Below, one piece after another: positions 56,085-64,000 of a stretch of 64,000 nucleotides of DNA; within the stretch, counting starts at the first letter, position 1, and the number at the start of each line of letters is the position of its first letter. Location: positions 506,155,225-506,219,224 of the forward strand of contig NC_058518.1 of NCBI RefSeq assembly GCF_904849725.1, written 5' to 3'. Source of the DNA: Hordeum vulgare subsp. vulgare (lineage: Eukaryota > Streptophyta > Magnoliopsida > Poales > Poaceae). Under the pieces are notes generated by a model. The model was given only the letters and a program-made list of their open reading frames with translations. It searched no databases and was not told the DNA's origin. The translations under genes were made by a program, and so were the position numbers.

Positions 56085-58897
56085 CTAGGTCACCTCAATG
56101 GGGATGTGTATCTCCCCAACAAGCAAATCATACTTCATCTTGACACGAGGAATAGGGCATTCAAAGCTCCCAATAAGAATCGATGAAGTTTTTTTGATAG
56201 CATTGATGCAATGCACTCGATATTGTTTCTTCGGGAAGTGCACCGTATGCTCATTACCGTTGACATGGAAAGTGACATTGCCTTTGTTGCAATCTATAAC
56301 AGCCCATGCAGTGTTTAAAAAGGGTCTTCCGAGGATGACAGCCATGGCATCGTCCTCGGGAATATCCAAGATAACAAAGTCCGTTAAGATAGTGACATTA
56401 GCAACCACAACAGGCACGTCCTCGCAAATGCCGATAGGGAAAGCAGTTGATTTGTCGGCCATTTGCACAGAGATTTTAGTGGGTGTCAACTTATCCAGTT
56501 CAAGTCTATGATAAAGAGAGAGAGGCATAACACTAACACCGGCTCCAAGGTCGCATAACGCAGTTCTAACGTAGTTGCCTTTAATGGAGCAAGGTATAGT
56601 GGGCACACCGGGATCACCTAGTTTCTTAGGAGTTCCACCCTTGAAGGTATAATTAGCAAGCATGGTGGAAATCTCAACCTCAGGTATCCTCCTCTTATTA
56701 GTCACAATATCTTTCATGTACTTAGCATACAGAGACATTTTGAGCATATCTGTCAAACAAATTTGCAGAAAGACAGGTCTGATCATTTCAACAAAGCGCT
56801 CAAAATCCTCATCATCCTTTTTCTTGGATGGTTTGGGAGGAAAGGGAATGGATTTGTGAACCCATGGTTCCCTTTCTTTACCGTGCTTCCTAGCAGCGAA
56901 GTCATTCTTATCGTATCTTATATTCTTAGGTTGTGGGTTATCAAGATCAACAGGTTCAATCTCCACATCCTTTTCATTGCTAGGTTGAGCATCATCATGA
57001 ACATCACTATTGATATCATCATTAGGCTCATGTTCATCACCAGATTGTGTTTCAGCATCAGAGACAGAGACATTGTTTGGACTCTCAGGTGTAGCAGCAA
57101 CAGGGTTGCTAGCGTGCAGGTTCCTATCATCTTTCTTCTTCTTTCTAGGATGACTTGGTGCATCGGTGCTAACTCCTTGAGAATCTTGTTCAATTCTCTT
57201 CGGATGACCCTCGGGATACAAAGGTTCCTGAGTCATTCTACCGCCTCTAGTGACGACTCTGACGGAATTGTCATTCAACTCATTGAGCAAGTCATTCTGA
57301 ACTTTAAGTACTTGTTCTACCTGAGTAGTAACCATAGAGGCATGTTTACTCAGAATCTTAAGATCATTGACATTTCTGTCCACACAAGCACTTAAATGAT
57401 TAAGCATACGAGCATTCTATTCCAATTGTCTGCTAACATAATCATTGAAACTCTGTTGTTTGGCAACAAAGTTATCAAATTCATCCATGCATAAGCTAGA
57501 AGGTTTATCAAAAGGAACATCACTCTCATCAAACCTACGCAGAGAATTTACTTCTACTACCTGTATCGGGTTATCAAGACCATGGATCTCTTCGATAGGT
57601 GGTAGATTTTTGATATCTTCAGATTTAATGCCTTTCTCTCGCATAGATTTCTTAGCTTCTTGCATATCTTCAGGACTGAGGAATAGAATACCTCTTTTCT
57701 TCGGAGTTGGCTAAGGAGGTGGATCGGGAATAGTCCAAGCATTCACATTGCACAAGATGTTATTCAATAGGATCTCAGCTTGTTCTACAGTTCGCTCCCT
57801 AAAAACACAACCGGCACAACTATCTAGGTAGTCTTTAGAAGCATCGGTGAGTCCATTATAGAAGATATCAAGTATTTCATTCTTCTCAAGAGGGTGATCA
57901 GGCAAAGCATTCGGTAGCTGGATAAGCCCCCCCCCCAAGCTTGTGGGAGACTCTCTTCTTCAGCTTTAGCAAAGTTGTATATTTACTGCAAGGCAGCTTG
58001 CTTCTTATGGCAGGGAAATATTTTTCAGAGAAGTAGTGGACCATATCCTGGTGGCTACGCACACAACCAGGAGCAAGAGAAGTGAACCAGGTCTTAGCAT
58101 CATCCTTTAGCGAGAAAGGAAACAGCTTGAGGATATAGTAGTGGCGGATCTTTTCCTCACTAGTGAATAGGGTGGCTATATCGTGCAGTTTGGTAAGATG
58201 GGCTACAACCGTTTCAGACTCATAACCGTGAAAAGGATCAGACTCGACCAGAGTGATTAACTCAGGGTCGACAGAGAATTCATAATCCTTATCGATTACA
58301 AAGATAGGCGAAGTGGCAAACTTCTGGTCGTATTTCGTCCTAGCGTTCAGAGATTTTTTCTTTCCACTTGCGCAGTAATTTCTCAACATCATAGCTATCC
58401 TTACATGCAAGAAAGTCCTCAGCTATCTCTCCCTCCATAACATAACGCGTATCAGGCATATCAGGCAATTCAGGCATAGGAGACCTAGTTCTAGCAGGCA
58501 AAATAGCAGGTTCTACTTCAATAGTATCAGCAGTTTCAGAAGTATCATCACATCTAGCAGCAACTCTAGCAAGTTGTGCATCAAGGAATGCACCTAGTGG
58601 CAAAGCAGTATCAAGCATAGCATCATCAGTCATAGTATCAAGCATAGCATCATCAGGCATAGTATCAAGCATAGCATCATCAGGCATAGTATCAAGCATA
58701 CCATCGTCATAAGCATCATGGGCAGCAGAAGTAGCATCATTAAGCACAGACGACATATCAAGATTTATAGCAGGAGGTGGTGTCGCAAACTTACTCATAA
58801 CTGAAGGTGAATCAAGTGCAGAGCTAGATGGCAGTACCTTACCTGTCCTCATAGTTGAGGGCAAGACTGTAGTTCTTGGTTCTCTCAGATTCTTCAT
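56085..58897 (-). pseudogene. Element A gag-protease
   Basis: On minus, gag starts near 58897 (MKNLREPRTTVLPSTMRTG) and contains a 9-residue repeat, AMLDTMPDD, in about four copies. It then carries the core FSLKDDAKTWFTSLAPG and YFPAIRSKLPCSKY, and FYNGLTDASKDYLDSCAGC. Frame changes occur near 58370 and at a run of ten C at 57927-57936. In-frame stops lie at 57711 and 57417. The last open part (57407-56085, 440 codons) is Asp/Glu- and Lys-rich, then has the protease site ALCDLGAGVSVMPLSLY and VILGRPFLNTAWAVIDC, and ends IHIPIEVT. DLGAG replaces the usual DLGAS. No RT follows in A. Confidence 0.82.
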
Positions 58898-58946
58898 GGT
58901 GATCAGCAGACGTAAATCCCAAGTGACTCAGAGAATATAGTTGTGC

Positions 58947-58965
58947 TTCCCCAGCAATGGTCCCA
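58947..58965 (-). other. Primer binding site of element A
   Basis: On minus TGGGACCATTGCTGGGGAA begins 11 bases after the LTR. It is a decayed tRNA-Asp-like PBS (TGGCGCCGTTGCCGGGGA). Confidence 0.72.
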
Positions 58966-58976
58966 GAAAATAGTCT

Positions 58977-61900
58977 TGATAACCCACAAGTGTAGGGGAT
59001 CACAACAGTTTTCGAGGGTAGAGTATTCAACCCAAATTTATTGATTCGACTCAAGGGGAAGTGAAAGAATATTCTCAAGCATTAGCGGATGAGTTGTCAA
59101 TTCAACCACACCTGAAAGATTAGTATCTGCAAGCAAAGTATCAGTAGCAAAGTGGTATGATAGCAACAATGTCACAAAAGGGTCTGTTGACGGTAGACTA
59201 TTCCTAACTTGTTGTATCAATGGCGCCAGATAAGTCTTGCAGCAGGTAACAGCAAAGTAACAAGTAACAACAGTAGTTACAGCAGCAGCAAGTAACAGCA
59301 GTAGCAACAGAGTAACAGTAGTAGCAAGGAACAGCAGTAGTGACAGCAGTAGCAACAGAGTAACAGAAGTAGCGACAGAGTAACGTAGCAAGGACCAGTA
59401 GTAAAAGACTCGTAGGCATTGGATCGGTGATGGATGATTATGCCGGATGTGATTCATCATGTAACAGCTATAACACAGAGAGATATGTAACTAGCTCCCG
59501 TTCGTCAATCTAATGTAGGCATGTATTCCATATGTAGTCATACGTGCTTAGGGAAAAGAACTTGCAAGACATCTACTGTCCATCCCTCCCGTGGCAGCGG
59601 GGTCCTAATGGAAACTACGGGATATTAAGGTTCTCCTTTTAATAAAGAATCGGACCAACGCATTAACACTTGGTCAATACATGAACTCCTCATACTATGG
59701 TCATCTCCGGGAGTGGTTCCGGCTATTGTCACTCCGGGGTTGCTGGGTCATAACAGATAGTAGGTGGCTACAACTTGCAAGATAGGATCTAAAACACACA
59801 TATATTGGCGACAACATAATAGGTTCAGATCTGAAATCATGGCACTCGGGCCCCAGTGACAAGCATTAAGCATGGCAAAGTAGTAGCAACATCAATCTCG
59901 GAACATAGTGGATACTAGGGATCAATCCCCGTCAAAACTAACTCGATTACATGATAGATCTCATCCAACTCATCACCGTCCAGCAAGCCTACAAATAGAT
60001 TACTCACGAACGGTGAAGAGCATCATGGAATTTGTGATGGAGGAAGGTTGATGATGACGATGGCGACGATTTCCCCTCTCCGGAGCCCAAAACGGACTCC
60101 AGATCTGCCCTCGAGATGAAGAACAGGAGGTGGCGGCGCCTTCGTATCGTAAAACGCGATGAATCCTACTCCGTGATTTTTTCCGGGCGAGACGGAATAA
60201 ATAGAGCTGAGTTTGGAGGCGGTGGCGCCACGTGGGCCCCACGAGCCTGGTCGGCGCGGCCTGGGGGGTGCTATGGCAACAAAAGTTCTTCCCCGGCAAT
60301 GGTGCCAGAGATCCTTGTGTCGTCTCTTGGGCTTGCGTTGGTTCTTCCCTTGAAGAGGAAAGGGTGATGCAGCACAGGAGCACTAAGTATTTCCCTCAGT
60401 TTGAGAACCAAGGTATCAATCGAGTAGGAGAATCTCGTCAAGTCCAGAGTACCTGCGCAAACACAAAAGAGAGCTTGCACCCAACGCTATAAAGGGGTTG
60501 TCAATCCCTTCAAGATTGTTTGCAAAGTGAGATCTGAAGGCGGAAAGTGCAACGAAGTAAAAAGTTTAAGGCTGAAAATATGGTGTGAAGTATTACGGTG
60601 GGTGAACAAATTACTGTCGAAATAGCAAGTATTACGGTGGGTGAACAAATTACTGTCGAGCAATTGATAGAACCGCGCAAAGTCATGACGATATCTAAGG
60701 CAATGATCATACATATAGGCATCACGTCCGGGACAAGTAGACCGATACTTTCTGCATCTACTACTATTACTCCACACATCGACCGCTATCCAGCATGCAT
60801 CTAGTGTATTGAGTTCATGACGAACAGAGTAACGCCTTAAGCAAGATGACATGATGTAGAGGGATAATCTCAAACCAATGATGAAAACCCCATATTTTTA
60901 CCCTTGATGCCAACAACATGATACGTGCCTCGCTACCCCTTCTGTCACTGGGTGAGGTCACCGCACGGTATGAACCCAAAACGAAGCACTTCTCCCATTG
61001 CAAGAATCATAGATCTAATTGGCTAAACAAAACCCACAACTCGAAGAGAATTACAAGGATATGAAATCATGCATAAGAGAGATCAGAAGAAACTCAAATA
61101 AGATTCATAGATAATCTGATCATAAATCCACAATTCATCGGATCTCGACAAACAGACCGCAAAAGAAGATTACATCGGATAGACCTCCATGAAGATCATG
61201 GAGAAATTTGTATTGAAGATCCAAGAGAGAGAAGAAGCCATCTAGTTACTAGCTATGGACCCGTAGGTCTATGGTGAACTACTCACGCATCATCGGAGAG
61301 GTCATGGTATTGATGAAGAAGCCCTCCGTGTCCGAATCCCCCCTCCGGTAGGGCACCAGAACGTGCCCCAGATGGGATCTTGCGGAGACAGAAGCTTGCG
61401 GCGGCGGAACAGTACTTTTGATGATCTCCTGATTTTTATGGAATTTTTGGGGATATATAGGCGCAAAACCTAGGGCTGAGGTGCCCAGGGAGCCCACAAG
61501 CCTGGACGGCGTGGGCCCCCTGGCCGCGCCATGAGGGCTTGTGGGGTCCCTGAGGACCCCCTGCCTTGGTTCTCAAGTCTCCCGATCTTCTTCCGTTCCG
61601 GAAAAAATCTTTTCGGAAGTTTTATTCCGTTTGGACTCCATTCAAAATCCTCCTCTGAAAGGTGTCAAAAACACGGAAAAAACAGGAACTGGCACTTGCC
61701 ACTGAGTTAATAAGTTAGTCCCAAAAAATATATAAAAGGCATACAAAACATCCAAAGTTAGACAAGATAATAGCATGAAACCATCAAAAATTATAGATAC
61801 GTTGGAGACGTATCAGGGGGGTGGTCGCGGCCCCTGGGCTTGTGGCCCACTGGTTCACCCCCTCCGGTGAATCTTTGCGCAGGTATTTTTCATTAATTCC

Positions 61901-62082
61901 AGAAAAATTCTCCGTAAATTTTCAGGACATTCCGAGAACTTTTATTTCTGCACAAAAACAACACCATGGCAATTCTGGTGAAAACAACGTTAGTTCGGGT
62001 TAGTTCCATTCAAATCATGCAAATTAGAGTCCAAAACAAGGGCAAAAGAATTCAGAAAAGTAGATACGACGGAGACGTATCA
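58977..62082 (-). repeat. 5' LTR of element A, split by solo LTR C
   Basis: On plus it begins TGATAACCCACAAGTG and ends GGAGACGTATCA at 62082. Parts 58977-60268 and 61821-62082 join to about 1554 bp after removing C and one target copy. It matches 13368-14918 closely. The AGTAACAGCAGTAGC-type microsatellite is at 59240-59405. The small frames here are not genes. Confidence 0.87.
60269..61815 (-). mobile_element. Solo LTR C (same family as solo LTR B)
   Basis: The unit is 1547 bp on minus, from TGATACGTCTCCAACG at 61815 to CCATAGCA at 60269. It is flanked by G-runs (60264-60268 and 61816-61820) consistent with a GGGGG target duplication. The host LTR copy at 14640-14670 shows the uninterrupted target. 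It contains a 32-bp segment in direct repeat at 60589 and 60628 (AGTATTACGGTGGGTGAAC...). A PBS-like motif, TGGCACCATTGCCGGGG (minus; plus 60291-60307), lies inside its 3' terminus. No coding sequence. Confidence 0.8.
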
Positions 62083-64000
62083 GGGCGCGTGTCCATTTTT
62101 GATGCTCCATGAACCCTGTGAACGGCTATCGAGACGTCGGAGAAACTAGGTGTTTTTGCCGTTTCGGGCCAATTTCGGGGTTTATAGCGCACTGTTTTGG
62201 GTTCACGGGTAGATTTTTGATGCTCCATGAACCATGTGCAAGATATCGAGACATCCCAAAAACTCAGGGTTTTTTGTCTTTTCGGGACAGTTTCGTGGGT
62301 AGTGCACTGTTTTGGGGTCCCGGGTCGATTTTTGATGCTACGTGAACCGTGTGCACGACTATCGAGACATCCCAAAAACTCATTGTTTTTGTCGTTTCGG
62401 GCGAGTTTCGTGGGCTATAACGCACTGTTTTGGGGTCCCGGGTCGATTTTTGATGCTCCATGAGCCGTGTGCATGTCTATCAAGACGTCGCAAAAATTTG
62501 GCGTTTTTTGTTGTTTCGGGCCAATTTCGTGGGATATATCGCACTATTTTGGTGTCGTGGGTCGATTTTTGGTGCTCCATTAACCGTGTGCATGGCTATC
62601 GAGACGACGTAGAAACTTGGTGTTTTTGTTGTTTCCGGCCAATTTCGTGGGTTATTGCACATTGTTTTGGGGTCCCGGGTCGATTTTTTTATGCTCCATG
62701 AACCATGTGCACAGCTATCGAGATGTCGCAGAAGTTCGGTGTTTTTGTCGTTTCGGGCCAATTTTGTGGTCTATAGCGCACTATTTTGCGTTCACGGGTT
62801 CATTTTTGATGCTCCATGAACCGTGTGCAAGCTATCGAGACATCCGAAAAACTCGGTGTTTTTGTCGTTTCGGGCCAGTTTCGTGGGCTATAGGTCCCGG
62901 GTCGATTTTTTATGCTCCGTGAACCGTGTGTACAGATATCAAGATGTCGCAGAAACTCGTTGTTTTGTCGTTCGGACTAATTTCGTGGGCTATAGTGCAC
63001 TATTTTGGAGTCCCTTGTCGATTTTTTATGCTCCATGAACCCTTTGCGTGGCTATCGAGACGTCGAAAAAACTCGTTGTTTTTGTCGATTCGGGCGAGTT
63101 TCGTCGGCTATAACGCACTGTTTTGGTATCTCGGGTCGATTTTTTATGCTGCATGAACCGTGTGCACGCCTATCGAGACGTCGCATAAACTTGTAGTTTT
63201 TGTCGTTCGGGCAAGTTTCGTGGGCTATAGCGCACTATTTTGGGCTCCCGGGTCGATTTTTGATGCTCAATGAACCGTGTGCACGGCTATCAAGATGTCA
63301 CAAAAACTCGATGTTTTTGTCGTTTCGGGCTAGTTTCGTGGGCTATAGCGCACTGTTTTTGAGGTCCCGGGTCAATTTTTGATCCTCCGTCAACCGTGTG
63401 CACTGCTATCGAGACATCCCGAAAACTCTTTGTTTTTGTCGTTTCAGGCCAGTTTTGTGGGCTAGAGCGCATTGTTCTTGGGTCCCGGGTTAATTTTTTA
63501 TGCTCTATGAACCGTGTGCACGCCTATGAAGACGTCGCCAAAACTCGTTGTTTTTGTCGTTTCACGCCACTTTCATGGGCTATAGCGCATTGTTTTGGGG
63601 TCCCGGGTCGATTTTTGATACTCCACGAACCATGTGCACGGTTTTCGACACATCGGAAAAACTCGATGTTTTTGTTGTTTCATGCTAGTTTCTTGGGCTA
63701 TAACACACTGTTTTGGGGTCTCGGGTCGATTTTTTATGCTTCATGAACTCTGTGCACGGATATCGAGACATCGCAAAAACTTGGTGTTTTGTCGTTTCGA
63801 GTGAGTTTGCTTGGCTAACACACAGTATTGTATCCCGGGTCGATTTTTTATGCTACATCAACCGTGTGCACGACTATCGAGACGTCGCAAAAACTTGGCG
63901 TTTTTTTTGTTTCAGGACAATTTCGTTGGTTATAGTACATTGCTTTGGGGGCCGTGTCGATTTTGGATGCTCCATGAACCCTGTGTACGGATATCGAGAC
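62083..64000. repeat. Satellite array, right part: ~118-bp tandem repeat (pSc119.2-like)
   Basis: The array resumes after element A with about 16 monomers to the window end, in the same orientation as 10928-13367. From about 62590 the sequence of monomer variants matches that from about 12010 on the left: for example TGATCCTCCATCAACC (12793) with TGATCCTCCGTCAACC (63380), TGATACTCCACCAACC (13027) with TGATACTCCACGAACC (63615), and GCTTCATGAACTCTGTG (13150) with the same (63740). This shows higher-order periodicity across the insertion. Translated frames of repeating peptide are artefacts. Confidence 0.88.

Larger units (their letters stand above)
13368..62082 (-). mobile_element. Element A: non-autonomous Athila-type Gypsy retrotransposon, host of all nested insertions
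   Basis: This outermost element lies on the minus strand inside the satellite array. Its 3' LTR is 13368-14918 and its 5' LTR is 58977-62082 (split by solo LTR C). Removing B, C and D leaves about 9.75 kb. The LTRs are 1551 and about 1554 bp. Left and right flanks GGGCC (13363-13367) and GGGCG (62083-62087) form a 5-bp target duplication with one mismatch. Coding content is gag-protease (56085-58897) and a decayed second ORF (27079-27805). No RT, RNase H or integrase was seen, so mobilisation probably depended on a related autonomous partner. The LTR type is that of the Sabrina/WHAM group as I remember it; the exact family is not claimed. Confidence 0.85.

Overview
This window comes from a Triticeae grass genome (wheat, barley, rye or Aegilops type). 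It holds no recognisable cellular protein gene, tRNA or rRNA. It is almost entirely nested LTR retrotransposons sitting inside a tandem satellite array. The assignment rests on a BARE-1/WIS-2/Angela-type Copia LTR (TGTTGGAATTATGCCC), Athila-type Gypsy LTRs starting TGATACGTCTCC, a Stowaway MITE, and a ~118-bp satellite that from memory resembles the rye 120-bp family (pSc119.2). Element labels A-H below are mine.

Layout. (1) 1-1692: 3' end of a plus-strand Gypsy element (H), inserted into an LTR unit at 1693-2796. (2) 1693-7770: a decayed minus-strand LINE carrying a solo LTR. A ~3.14-kb part of this locus is tandemly duplicated. (3) 7771-10927: repeat-rich, non-coding DNA with a Stowaway MITE and degenerate short repeats. 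(4) 10928-13367 and 62083-64000: the ~118-bp satellite. Its variant monomers recur in the same order on both sides, so the array has a higher-order repeat structure. (5) 13368-62082: one 48.7-kb nested block that landed in the satellite.

Inside the block, the outer element A (minus, ~9.75 kb of its own DNA, LTRs ~1.55 kb, gag-protease plus an Athila-type second ORF, no reverse transcriptase seen) was hit by three insertions. These are solo LTR B (16967-27007), the ~13-kb Tat-like Gypsy element D (28362-55725) and solo LTR C (60269-61815). B was then split by the decayed Copia element F (17869-26590). D was split by the nearly intact BARE/WIS-like Copia element G (36270-45178) and by the internally deleted Athila-type Gypsy element E (46209-51658). 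Most insertions are bounded by TG...CA ends and 5-bp target duplications: TCGTG for F, GTATA for G, ATGCA for E, ACGAG for B, a G-run for C, and one-mismatch pairs for D and A. The order of events is therefore readable: satellite, then A, then B/C/D, then E/F/G.

The most gene-like content is in two places. Element G has a continuous 1324-codon gag-protease-integrase-RT-RNase H reading frame. Element D carries, antisense to its own gag-pol, a seven-exon gene (29881-33290, plus strand) with well-formed GT-AG introns, a candidate TATA box and a coiled coil, but five in-frame stops. All boundaries and family names come from reading the sequence and from memory of the families; no alignment or database search was run.
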